19,434 nucleotides of DNA from Candidatus Latescibacterota bacterium (GTDB lineage Bacteria > JAAXHH01): assembly GCA_022821935.1 (NCBI GenBank), contig JAJECR010000092.1, positions 1-19,434 of the forward strand, given 5' to 3'. Position numbers and translations under genes: made by a program. This document shows positions 7,935-14,373 of this stretch, in pieces. Numbering within the stretch: the stretch's first letter is position 1; each line of letters opens with the position of its first letter. The notes under the pieces were generated by a model that was not told the DNA's origin, did no database searches, and saw only the letters and a program-made list of their open reading frames with translations.

Positions 7935-8645
7935 TCATGAATGCAAAGGCCTCATCAGAATAGCCCATAGTCCGTCCATGCCAAATAACCCACTGTCTTC
8001 AGATTGTACCTTCATGGACCGAAACTCGACAATCTCAAAAAAGTGCTGCAGAATCCTTCTCAATCTATCACCGGAGTAACCGATTCCCGACGGCATGCCA
8101 CCCTCTTCATAAATCTCCCAGTCTTCCTTCGGAACTCCGGCTGACGTGTCAAAACAGGTCATCCCGAATACACCGTTCGGTTTGAGTGCCTTTCGAACTA
8201 AGTCTAGGTAGTATGGTCGGCGATGAGGCTGCAGGTGATGCAGAAGACCGCTATCGTAAGCAAAGTCATAGTAGCCTTCCCCCAACAATACATCAAAGAT
8301 TGATCCGACAATGAAGTTGACGTCTACTTCCGCCTGTTTCGCCAGCGAACATCCTTTCCCGATAGCGGACGTCGACAGGTCAATCGCGTCAACCCGGCAT
8401 CCTCTTTTTGCCAGATAAACCGCGTTCCGACCGTTCCCGCAACCCAGATCAACGGCATTGCCGGGGTTAAGGCGACCTTGTTCGAAATACGCGGCCAGGT
8501 TTTCGTCCGGCATATCTGTGAGGAATGGAGGATTCCGTTTTCCTGAGGTATAGAAGTTTTCCCAATCGATCCTGTCAGGCAGAGCAATTTTGATCTGCTC
8601 AGCATCTTCTATTGTGAGGATGGGGTTTTGGGATATGACAGGCAT
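7935..8645 (-). CDS. Class I SAM-dependent methyltransferase
   Basis: 236 residues. Motif I is AVDLGCGNGRNAVYLAKRG (from residue 64), with a strand-2 acidic residue in VDAIDLSTSAI, then FAYDSGLLHHLQPHRRPYY and LKPNGVFGMTCF, as in TehB-like/Methyltransf_25 small-molecule methyltransferases. The DSGLLHHL segment is common in thiopurine/tellurite-resistance-like members, but the substrate is not identifiable. The ATG at 8645 has only a weak GAAG upstream. Sampled lines of this gene are about 42-52% GC, lower than the ~68% seen inside the solute-binding protein gene, which may mark transfer. The Nudix gene follows closely. Confidence 0.9.
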   Translation of the reverse strand: MPVISQNPILTIEDAEQIKIALPDRIDWENFYTSGKRNPPFLTDMPDENLAAYFEQGRLNPGNAVDLGCGNGRNAVYLAKRGCRVDAIDLSTSAIGKGCSLAKQAEVDVNFIVGSIFDVLLGEGYYDFAYDSGLLHHLQPHRRPYYLDLVRKALKPNGVFGMTCFDTSAGVPKEDWEIYEEGGMPSGIGYSGDRLRRILQHFFEIVEFRSMKVQSEDSGLFGMDGLWAILMRPLHS

Positions 8646-8790
8646 ATTGACTTCTTCAAAGCGAGTTGAAAATGGTCCGGATCCGATTGCCGGGATGTTA
8701 AGAGAAACGTGTCCGTTTCAGTTTATCGACAATAGGTTTCAATTCAAGTAAGGATCGAATAATCCGTTCCGTTACCTCAGACATCCACAG

Positions 8791-9480
8791 TCAAACGCCC
8801 AGTATTCTAGGCAATTCACTCAACGATCCGATCTCGTGGTCAGACCGGATACCTGTGTCGTTTGCTAAACCTTCGCGATTCAGCCAGACAGTCCGCGCAC
8901 CAGCGTCGCGGGCCCCCGCGACATCGTTCTCGAGCGAATCACCCACATGCAGAAGTTCCTCCATCGGACAACCTGCTCTCTGCGCGGTTATCTCAAAGAT
9001 CCTCCTGTCGGGTTTCTTAATGCGCACATCCTGCGAAAAGACCACGAAGGCAAAACGTCCCTCAAGCCCGCACCGCTCTGGGTAACTGTTCCCGTTGGAA
9101 AGCAGGCCTAACTTGAAGTGAGCGGCCAATTGATCGAGTGTGGGTTCGACATCGGGATACAGTTCAGCGTCTTCGAAACGATGTCTGAGGTACAACCCAT
9201 TCAGATAGGCAGCCAGTTCACGGTCCGGACATGCTGCGCTTTCGAGCGTCCGCTCAAATGCGAGTAGCCTGATTTCCTCGTGGTTCCAGACCTCGCCTTT
9301 TACTTCTTCCTCAACCTGGTTTCGGATGGTAATCATTTCCTCCACAGAGAGGTCTTGGGCGCGCTGTGAAGGAACCAGCCTGCGCAGTTCCACAAGTGCT
9401 TTATTCAATGAATGCCTCATGACCTTCTGAAAATCCCACAGAGTCATGTCGCCATCAAAAGATATCGCTGAAATCGTCAA
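8791..9480 (-). CDS. HAD-superfamily hydrolase
   Basis: 229 residues with all four HAD motifs. Motif I is FDGDMTLWD (nucleophile D9, acid/base D11, T13); motif II is the Ser of LLSNGN (S128); motif III is the Lys of RIKKPDRRIF (155/156); motif IV is VGDSLENDVAGA (D181, D186). The helical insert between motifs I and II makes it a subfamily I (C1-cap) haloacid dehalogenase-like phosphatase. Substrate unknown. Met replaces the usual Gly at the fourth position of DGDGT. No ATG is available before motif I: the frame begins with TTG at 9480, supported by AGAGG 8 bases upstream. It lies 69 bp downstream of another methyltransferase. Confidence 0.9.
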   Translation of the reverse strand: MTISAISFDGDMTLWDFQKVMRHSLNKALVELRRLVPSQRAQDLSVEEMITIRNQVEEEVKGEVWNHEEIRLLAFERTLESAACPDRELAAYLNGLYLRHRFEDAELYPDVEPTLDQLAAHFKLGLLSNGNSYPERCGLEGRFAFVVFSQDVRIKKPDRRIFEITAQRAGCPMEELLHVGDSLENDVAGARDAGARTVWLNREGLANDTGIRSDHEIGSLSELPRILGV

Positions 9481-9549
9481 GGTTGTTGCCTCTACGAAAC
9501 GGAAGGCACTTCAAGGTAGATCAGAACACTTCATGGAATGTCAGAACAA

Positions 9550-10356
9550 TCAAGGCGCCTTCGCAACGGAGAGGAAGTGAGCGCTCACGCCAACAAGCGA
9601 GGATTCCGTCTCGATCAGCTTCAGGAAGGTGAGCAGCTCATTGCGTTTTGACTGGTCTGCCCACAGGTCATCGAAATCACCGAGAAGCCAGGCCGGGCCT
9701 TCCAGTCCGATGGTCTTCACCAGGTCGAACCCCGCGTCCGCGATCTCTTCTTCAAGTTCCTCAGGCCGGTGGAAACAGGAGGTGGTGAAGTAGCGGGGAT
9801 CCATTCCCGGGTTTTCGTGGCGCCCTTCGTTCAGGTCTTTCAAGACTATCCCGGAAAACACCGGATCGAACAGGTATCCCTTTCTCATGCCGTCCAGGAG
9901 CGAAGCGAACCTGGAAATAGCCGCACAGACCAGAACGCCCCCTGGTTTCAGCACGCGAAGGGATTCCTCAAGGGCCTCGATCCGATCCGGCCGCTCCGGA
10001 AGGTGGTACAGTGGCCCCAGAAGAAGGACCGCGTCCACGGAATCCGTCTCGAAGTCCAGGGTCCTGGCGTCGCCGACTGCCACGCTCTTCAGGATTCCAT
10101 CTTTATCGCGTTCCTTTGCCTGCTCGACGTGGAGCGGGACAATGTCCAACAGATGCACTTCATAGGACTGTTCGGCCAGCCAGAACGCGTAGGCGCCCGG
10201 GCCACCACCCACATCGAGGATGCAGGCCGGCGGTGAGGGCAGGTGTTCCCGGAGAAACGCCCTGGTCCTTTCGCCTTCCAGCCGGGCGGTTCCCCTGTCC
10301 AGGCGATCGGATTCGTTCTCGATCTTCTCGTAGTACTGGATTACACTCCGGTCCAC
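9550..10356 (-). CDS. Class I SAM-dependent methyltransferase
   Basis: About 268 residues. Motif I is ILDVGGGPG (47-55), strand 2 is VHLLDIVPLHV, followed by VAVGDARTLDF and the post-II segment VDAVLLLGPLYHLPER. LKPGGVLV and the final ETESSLVGVSAHFLSVAKA are typical of a small-molecule methyltransferase group; the substrate is unknown. The start is ambiguous between adjacent TTG (10359) and GTG (10356); GTG is preferred because a GGGG-containing stretch is better spaced. It diverges from the ArsR-like gene across about 200 bp, so that regulator could act on it (inference). Confidence 0.9.
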   Translation of the reverse strand: MDRSVIQYYEKIENESDRLDRGTARLEGERTRAFLREHLPSPPACILDVGGGPGAYAFWLAEQSYEVHLLDIVPLHVEQAKERDKDGILKSVAVGDARTLDFETDSVDAVLLLGPLYHLPERPDRIEALEESLRVLKPGGVLVCAAISRFASLLDGMRKGYLFDPVFSGIVLKDLNEGRHENPGMDPRYFTTSCFHRPEELEEEIADAGFDLVKTIGLEGPAWLLGDFDDLWADQSKRNELLTFLKLIETESSLVGVSAHFLSVAKAP

Positions 10357-10359
10357 CAA

Positions 10360-10556
10360 CTGCCCCGTTTGTTTATGCTTATCCTCTGTGCTGCCGCATG
10401 ACTACAGCCGAACGTCATCAAATATAAACCAACGAGGCTCGCCTCTTCCATTAAATTAAGTAGCACAGATGCTCTCTTCAATGAGCAGGCTATTCAGATA
10501 TATGACATCCTTTCGAATCCCGAGCCATACCATGACTCCCAATAGCGGAGGTCCAA
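10360..10556. promoter_or_regulatory. Divergent intergenic region between methyltransferase and ArsR-like gene
   Basis: About 200 bp with an AT-rich centre (10415-10465). On the minus strand TATATT (10426-10421) could be a -10 box, but no good -35 lies 16-18 bp upstream of it. On the plus strand TATATG near 10500 is a similarly weak candidate. The ArsR-like start at 10557 has a clear GGAGG 6 bases upstream. Confidence 0.3.
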
Positions 10557-11234
10557 ATGACCACCTGGCGTGAACTGAGCTTCCCCTTCGGTTTATCGAA
10601 GGACGCGGCACTCGTCATCGAAGACGACCGCGCCAACGTAATCCTCGATCCCCTACGCTGGCGCATGCTCGAAATCCTTGGCGCGGGAAAGTCGGTCGCC
10701 GAGATTTCACGGGCCTTGAACATCACCGACGCCCGTATACTGTACCATTTGAAAAAGCTGGAACAAACAGGCGTCGTCGTATTGGAAGAAGATGCGCACC
10801 CCGGGGACCGGCGTTGCCTGCCGGCGGCAGGCGCGATTCGCGTCCGTGAGCATCTCGAATCGGATGATCGGCAGGAAGAGGCCATACAAGAAGAGGCCAT
10901 ACCATCAGACGTAGCCTTCCAGTTCAACCAGGCTTTTCGCGAAGCAACGGAAGGGATGTACGGCCCGGGTTACCAGATATCCGTCAACCACAACCGAGCG
11001 CGTCTGTCGGAAGAACAGGCGGCCGAATTCGGCAGGAGGCTGCTGGCCCTGATCGAAGCGTACTTTCCGCCAGGGAAAGGTGATCGGCGAGGCAAGAAAT
11101 ACGGATTCTACGGCGTGCTCACGCCGATCGATCTGCATCCGATCGAGGACGCGGAGGATAGCGAGGACGCTGAAGATACCGCAGGCGCCGAGGGAATCGA
11201 CGACGTGGAGGGAATCGACGACGCCGAGGAATAG
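10557..11234 (+). CDS. ArsR-like winged helix-turn-helix protein with acidic repeat tail
   Basis: 225 residues. At ~27-80 there is a winged helix of the ArsR/HTH_20 type: LDPLRWRMLEILGAGKSVAEI, then ALNITDARILYHLKKLEQTGVV, where the second piece is the recognition helix. The middle and C-terminal region (FNQAFREATEGMYGPG; LSEEQAAEFGRRLLALIEAYF) resembles the helical region following the wing in transcription factors with an ArsR N-domain; no metal-binding Cys pair is seen. The last ~30 residues are almost entirely Glu/Asp/Ala/Gly/Ile, encoded by 18-bp repeats, and are presumably disordered. A pentapeptide duplication (EEAIQ/EEAIP) sits at ~107-116. The start is fixed by GGAGG. Likely a DNA-binding regulator; target unknown, with the divergent methyltransferase the nearest candidate. 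Confidence 0.8.
   Translation: MTTWRELSFPFGLSKDAALVIEDDRANVILDPLRWRMLEILGAGKSVAEISRALNITDARILYHLKKLEQTGVVVLEEDAHPGDRRCLPAAGAIRVREHLESDDRQEEAIQEEAIPSDVAFQFNQAFREATEGMYGPGYQISVNHNRARLSEEQAAEFGRRLLALIEAYFPPGKGDRRGKKYGFYGVLTPIDLHPIEDAEDSEDAEDTAGAEGIDDVEGIDDAEE
10875..10904 (+). repeat. In-frame 15-bp direct duplication
   Basis: Two adjacent 15-bp units (10875-10889 and 10890-10904) differ at one base and encode EEAIQ and EEAIP in the linker after the winged helix of the ArsR-like protein. Confidence 0.75.
11145..11231 (+). repeat. 18-bp in-frame repeats encoding an acidic tail
   Basis: Two related 18-bp units begin at 11145 and 11163 (EDAEDS, EDAEDT), a 9-bp break follows, then two nearly identical 18-bp units begin at 11190 and 11208 (EGIDDV, EGIDDA), with a partial unit before the TAG. 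All are in phase with the ArsR-like frame and form its C-terminus. Confidence 0.8.
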
Positions 11235-11257
11235 CTATACTGGTTTCGCGGGAACCA

Positions 11258-11470
11258 TCACCCGCGGCCGGAGACGACGGACCACAGGAAAAGCGCCATG
11301 CCGGCGAGGACGAGCACGGCGCCCAGGCAAAGGAACAGGGTCATCGAGACCGGATGGTTCCAGAACAGGGTCGCCAATACCACGACCAGGCCCACCGCGA
11401 TCAGACAGCCCGATACAAAAAGGCGCCTGGCGAATCCCCCTCCCTGGCCGGCCTTCCGCAGACCCCTCAT
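11258..11470 (-). CDS. Small two-helix membrane protein in the multiheme cytochrome operon
   Basis: 70 residues. The start at 11470 is chosen because its ATG shares an ATGA overlap with the tetraheme cytochrome stop (11467-11470), a translational-coupling signature; a longer reading of this frame runs inside the cytochrome gene and is less likely. A basic N-terminus (RGLRKAGQGGGFARR) is followed by two hydrophobic helices, ~17-36 and ~41-66, joined by a short FWNHP turn. No Cys-x-x-Cys-His motif, so it does not bind haem c. Not recognised as a known family. Its position suggests a role in assembling or anchoring the quinol-oxidising cytochrome, by analogy with small subunits of membrane redox complexes (inference). 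Confidence 0.65.
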   Translation of the reverse strand: MRGLRKAGQGGGFARRLFVSGCLIAVGLVVVLATLFWNHPVSMTLFLCLGAVLVLAGMALFLWSVVSGRG

Positions 11471-12084
11471 TCGCCAACCTCCGGTTCCCATCTCCCGAAT
11501 CGGTCCAGCTTGTCCACCTCGTGCACCAGATTGTGGCACATCACGCATGATTTCGAGCCGGCGAGAAGCTCCCGAAGATAAGGCCGGTGTTCCGGATGCT
11601 CCTCGTATGAACGCGCACCAGCGTGGCATTCGAGACAGGCCGTGTTTTCGTAAGGCTTGTACAACGCGACGGGTTTAGACCAGGTCCCCAAGACATTGTG
11701 CCAGACGTGCCGCACGCCCCGGATCTTATCGTCCACGTCCCCGAACATCGTGTAGTCCGAATGGCAGGCATAGCAGGCACGATCCGCGGGGACGCGCTTG
11801 TTCTGGAAATGCGCAGCCGGCAGGAACCGGCCGTCATCGATGTAGAGACTCTCTACGTAGGGTTGATTGACGTGGCAGGAGACGCAGAATTCCGTGGTCT
11901 TGGCCTGCTCGTAGTGCTGCACGGCACCACCGAGCAGTGCCGTGCCCGGCAGCAGGAAGAAAGTAAAAAACGCGAATATCATGCCACCGGCCGAGGCGGC
12001 CATGTCCGGCCTTCGCAGGAGTACCGCGATCATGGCGAGCGTGGCGAGCGCCAGGACGATCAGGCTGACGGTGTATCCAGTCAC
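11467..12084 (-). CDS. NapC/NirT-like tetraheme membrane cytochrome c
   Basis: 205 residues. Two N-terminal hydrophobic segments (~5-23 and ~31-54) anchor a periplasmic domain with four haem c motifs: CVSCH (67-71), CYACH (104-108), CLECH (150-154) and CVMCH (180-184). Members of the NapC/NirT/NrfH family take electrons from the quinol pool and pass them to a periplasmic oxidoreductase; here the natural partner is the octaheme protein encoded just upstream. Classical members have one N-terminal helix and often Met after the first haem; this one has an extra helix and CVSCHVNQ, so it is divergent. GTG at 12084 is used. It shares a GTGA overlap with a stop at 12081-12083 that ends the repeat extension of the octaheme frame. 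A GGAG lies ~10 bases upstream. Confidence 0.85.
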   Translation of the reverse strand: MTGYTVSLIVLALATLAMIAVLLRRPDMAASAGGMIFAFFTFFLLPGTALLGGAVQHYEQAKTTEFCVSCHVNQPYVESLYIDDGRFLPAAHFQNKRVPADRACYACHSDYTMFGDVDDKIRGVRHVWHNVLGTWSKPVALYKPYENTACLECHAGARSYEEHPEHRPYLRELLAGSKSCVMCHNLVHEVDKLDRFGRWEPEVGE

Positions 12085-12191
12085 TCAGTTCGACTCCAGT
12101 CCCAGGCCGCGCCAGTCACTTCGACCGCACCAGCCGTTTCAACTGCTCCATCTGATTCGACCGCGCCGGTCACTTCGGCCGCACCGGCCAC
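12081..12191 (-). repeat. 18-bp tandem repeat array in frame after the octaheme gene stop
   Basis: Between the octaheme stop (TAA, 12192-12194) and the tetraheme start, the plus strand repeats a TTC-x-x-C unit at 12120, 12138, 12156 and 12174, exactly 18 bp apart; a further imperfect unit lies at ~12102. Read on the minus strand in the octaheme frame, this is 36 codons of hexapeptides of pattern x-x-G-A-[AV]-E, then a short tail ending in TGA at 12083-12081. The Gly and Ala codons vary only at third positions between units, as expected if the sequence was once translated. The octaheme TAA aligns with the GAA that closes the other units. Confidence 0.75.
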
Positions 12192-13505
12192 TTACTCCGC
12201 ATTGCCGCGTCGGCCGGTGTTTTCCCGCAGGTCCCGGGCGAGTGCCCTGATCTCGGTCAGGTCCTGCACCATTTCGCTCCAGCCGTACCACAACGCGTAA
12301 TCCGGATTGTTGTGGAAGGTACCCTGGAACGCCCTCATCCGATGCTCCAGGTGCATCCTGAACAGCCGCTGCTCGATCATCGTAGGCGCGTCGTGGAACG
12401 CCAGCAGATCGGGATAGCCGTAGGCGTAATGTTCGGGCTGGGCCAGTATCCCGTCCCGGTACAGTGCGGCGACGATGCGGATGGCTTCGGCCAGGAGCCG
12501 GTCGGTCTCGCGGATCATTTCGTCGCCTTTCTCAAGTTCGGCCCGCACGAGATTCGCCGAATGGCACTGCTCGCAGATGCCGGTCATGCGGTCGCGCTCC
12601 CGCTGCCAGTCTTCCTCGGTCAGCCGGGCCACGTCGGCCTGCTTGACCACCTCCAGGCGAGGCGTGGGGTTACCCTCCGGATCCAGTACGCCGAGCGCCT
12701 GCAGTATAGTGACCCTGTCCTCCGCCCACTGCGGGTCTTCCGGCAGGGGCAGGCGGACGGCCAGGAACCCCCACGCGGTCCGCACACCGTGGTCTCCCTC
12801 GGGCATATGGCAGGTCTGGCACGTGGGCGCCGAGGCGTGCGGCGGCAGCGTGCCGTTCTGTTTGAGAAGGTGCCTGACGCCGTGCTTGGAGGACGAGTAC
12901 ATCTCCCACTGCGGATGGTCGAAGCCCATATGGCACGTCCTGCACGCCTGGGGCTCCCGGGCCTCTTTCACCGAGAAGAGATGACGGGTATGGCAGACAT
13001 CGCAGGACGACAGGCCGAACAGCCCGTCCTGCGCCTTAATCGTCCTGATTTCTTCCTCAGTCTTGAGGCCGATGCGGTGGCATCCACCGCAGCCCTTCAT
13101 CCCCTCCGTCAGGGCCATCGGCAGAAAGTGGGTCGTCGGCATGGCGTTCATGCTGGCCCACGCGAGGGCGTGCTTGCCCCCCGCGAACTGCTCGACCTGG
13201 ATCGGATGGCACGTGGCGCACACGTCGGGCGTGGCGACCCCGGCCAGGGCGACGTCGTCCTTCGTGCGGTGCTCACCTCCATGACACATGGCGCAGTCCA
13301 CCCCATTCGTGCTATGCGTGCTGAGTTCCCAGTCCGTGACGATGCCGGGGGTGGTTTCCCGGTGGCATTCCACGCAGTCGGATGTCGCCACGGGTGTTTC
13401 ACCGCCGCTGCCGCATGCAGTCACCGCCAGAAACACCAGCAGGAAAGGAAGCTGGGCCGGTATACCAGGGGGAAGATACATTCGATACCACACCCTTTTT
13501 GTCAC
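12192..13505 (-). CDS. Octaheme cytochrome c, hydroxylamine oxidoreductase (HAO)-like family, putative lipoprotein
   Basis: 437 residues with eight haem c motifs: CVECH 44, CAMCH 71, CATCH 96, CGGCH 139, CDVCH 168, CRTCH 188, CQTCH 229 and CEQCH 311. The spacing, the FDHPQWEMYSSSKHG stretch, WGFLAVRLPLPE and the FHNNPDYALWYGW segment fit HAO-type octaheme cytochromes. Family members interconvert hydroxylamine, NO, nitrite or ammonia. Cross-linked oxidising HAOs carry a haem-bound Tyr and the reductive Hao of Epsilonproteobacteria lack it; Tyr403 and Tyr407 need alignment. The signal peptide ends in a lipobox, VTAC (28-31), suggesting lipid anchoring. The GTG at 13505 gives the positively charged n-region; ATG 13481 is the alternative. 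It is encoded upstream of a NapC-like cytochrome, as in haoCA systems. At ~437 residues it is short for the family. Confidence 0.85.
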   Translation of the reverse strand: MTKRVWYRMYLPPGIPAQLPFLLVFLAVTACGSGGETPVATSDCVECHRETTPGIVTDWELSTHSTNGVDCAMCHGGEHRTKDDVALAGVATPDVCATCHPIQVEQFAGGKHALAWASMNAMPTTHFLPMALTEGMKGCGGCHRIGLKTEEEIRTIKAQDGLFGLSSCDVCHTRHLFSVKEAREPQACRTCHMGFDHPQWEMYSSSKHGVRHLLKQNGTLPPHASAPTCQTCHMPEGDHGVRTAWGFLAVRLPLPEDPQWAEDRVTILQALGVLDPEGNPTPRLEVVKQADVARLTEEDWQRERDRMTGICEQCHSANLVRAELEKGDEMIRETDRLLAEAIRIVAALYRDGILAQPEHYAYGYPDLLAFHDAPTMIEQRLFRMHLEHRMRAFQGTFHNNPDYALWYGWSEMVQDLTEIRALARDLRENTGRRGNAE

Positions 13506-13534
13506 GCTATAAATGATTCAGACGCCAGAGCCAG

Positions 13535-14038
13535 TCACGGCGCTTCCCAGGGCCGCAGCCGCGGTATCCAGCGCGGTACGTTTGCCTTATACAGACGATA
13601 GGCGTCTCCGAACCGTCGCTCGAGGCCCGGCTCCTCGTAGCACGGGAAGTAGACCGCGCACACCACGAAAAACACGCACATCCAGACCGCCAGGTGCCAT
13701 GAACCGAAAAGAAGCGCTTCGGCTCCGATTATGAGCAGCATACCCGAATTCATGGGATTGCGGACGTGGCGATAGGGTCCGAGGACGACCAGTTTCTCCG
13801 GCGGGGACCATGGCGCCGGCGTACCCTTGCCGACCCTGTCGAACAGCATCATGGTCCAGGCGGCCAGGAACAGGCCGTCCATCGCCATCGCGATCCCGAT
13901 CCAGAACCGGACCTGGGAGGGCGCCGGCGGCGAGAGTGCATCCGGCGTGTCGGCCAATACCCAAAATATCGCACCCGGGACGTAGATCGTGGCCGCCGCC
14001 GGCAGGAGGACGATGGCCTTCGCGGAAGTCCATTTCAT
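13535..14038 (-). CDS. Isoprenylcysteine carboxyl methyltransferase (ICMT)/PEMT-like membrane protein
   Basis: 167 residues from the ATG at 14038, which has GAGG 5 bases upstream; a longer reading from 14095 lacks a ribosome site. About four hydrophobic segments are followed by the family's C-terminal signature: VVLGPYRHVRNPMNSG (SAM-binding helix region), an EEPGLERRFGDAYRLYK stretch and a Trp-rich end (PRWIPRLRPW). Bacterial members methylate lipids or unknown small molecules; NnrU-like relatives occur near nitrogen-oxide reductases, but this protein is closer to the plain ICMT/PEMT pattern. It is the first gene of the multiheme operon, 29 bp ahead of the octaheme gene, so co-transcription is likely. 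Confidence 0.75.
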   Translation of the reverse strand: MKWTSAKAIVLLPAAATIYVPGAIFWVLADTPDALSPPAPSQVRFWIGIAMAMDGLFLAAWTMMLFDRVGKGTPAPWSPPEKLVVLGPYRHVRNPMNSGMLLIIGAEALLFGSWHLAVWMCVFFVVCAVYFPCYEEPGLERRFGDAYRLYKANVPRWIPRLRPWEAP

Positions 14039-14141
14039 GTGATCCTCGTCCCCTGCTCGATCCCGCATTCCGTATCGATCGGTTCGACCGGGCATCCGTT
14101 TTCGGGTAGAGCAGGTTGGGTGCTTCGGCAGGATTCGGATG

Positions 14142-14169
14142 GAATATACATGAATAGATAGGTATATTC
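14142..14169. promoter_or_regulatory. Inverted repeat GAATATAC-N12-GTATATTC, possible operator
   Basis: Perfect 8-bp arms at 14142-14149 and 14162-14169 with a 12-bp spacer. A third copy of GAATATAC lies at 14206-14213. The inverted repeat overlays the -10 and -35 of the leftward promoter, and the third copy overlaps the -10 of the rightward one, as for a dimeric regulator controlling both. Part of the match could reflect the AT-rich promoter composition. Confidence 0.5.
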
Positions 14170-14171
14170 AA
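14143..14171 (-). promoter_or_regulatory. Putative sigma70-type promoter of the multiheme operon
   Basis: Minus strand: TTGAAT (14171-14166), a 17-bp spacer, TATATT (14148-14143). The predicted transcription start near 14136 gives a ~100-base leader before the ICMT-like gene at 14038. Box identity is 4/6 and 5/6, with ideal spacing. Confidence 0.45.
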
Positions 14172-14180
14172 TTAATGATC

Positions 14181-14209
14181 TTGCAAACGTGTGTTATGGG
14201 GCGTAGAAT
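14181..14209 (+). promoter_or_regulatory. Putative sigma70-type promoter of the M48 protease gene
   Basis: Plus strand: TTGCAA (14181-14186), a 17-bp spacer, TAGAAT (14204-14209). The predicted start near 14216 gives a leader of about 158 bases to the ATG at 14374. It is divergent from the multiheme promoter, ~10 bp away. Confidence 0.4.
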
Positions 14210-14373
14210 ATACATCTATACGAATCGGTGAACACGCATACCGGAACCTCGTCGTACCTCTGTGGTTCGCCCGCGCCCCGTCTTGTGCTCTCTTCGGAGT
14301 GCCCGTATTTGGGGAATCTGATGCGGTTCCCGGGCGGCGAATCCCGTCTGACCAGCAAACCGGAGCATTCGAA

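Larger units (their letters stand above)
14039..14373. other. Intergenic region between ICMT-like and M48 genes, AT-rich centre
   Basis: 335 bp without a supported gene. A GTG-initiated reading of the M48 frame would begin at 14191, but that extra N-terminus looks unrelated to the family and would place the start upstream of the putative promoter -10, so ATG 14374 is preferred. The AT-rich core at 14140-14220 holds the divergent promoters and GAATATAC repeats listed separately. Confidence 0.6.

Noticed and set aside
11471..11629. Longer N-terminus for the small membrane protein
   Set aside because: It would lie within the tetraheme cytochrome gene; the ATGA overlap at 11467-11470 gives a better start.
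12089..12191. 18-bp repeats as a CRISPR or binding-site array
   Set aside because: Units are adjacent without spacers, and variation is codon-like and in frame, so a coding tandem repeat explains them better.
12312..13601. Long plus-strand open frame (429 codons) opposite the octaheme gene
   Set aside because: It is antisense to a gene with eight haem motifs and a signal peptide; it has no recognisable domain and arises from high GC third positions.
14191..14373. Extended GTG start for the M48 protease
   Set aside because: The extra 61 residues show no family match and would begin upstream of the candidate -10; ATG 14374 has a ribosome-site-like GGAG.
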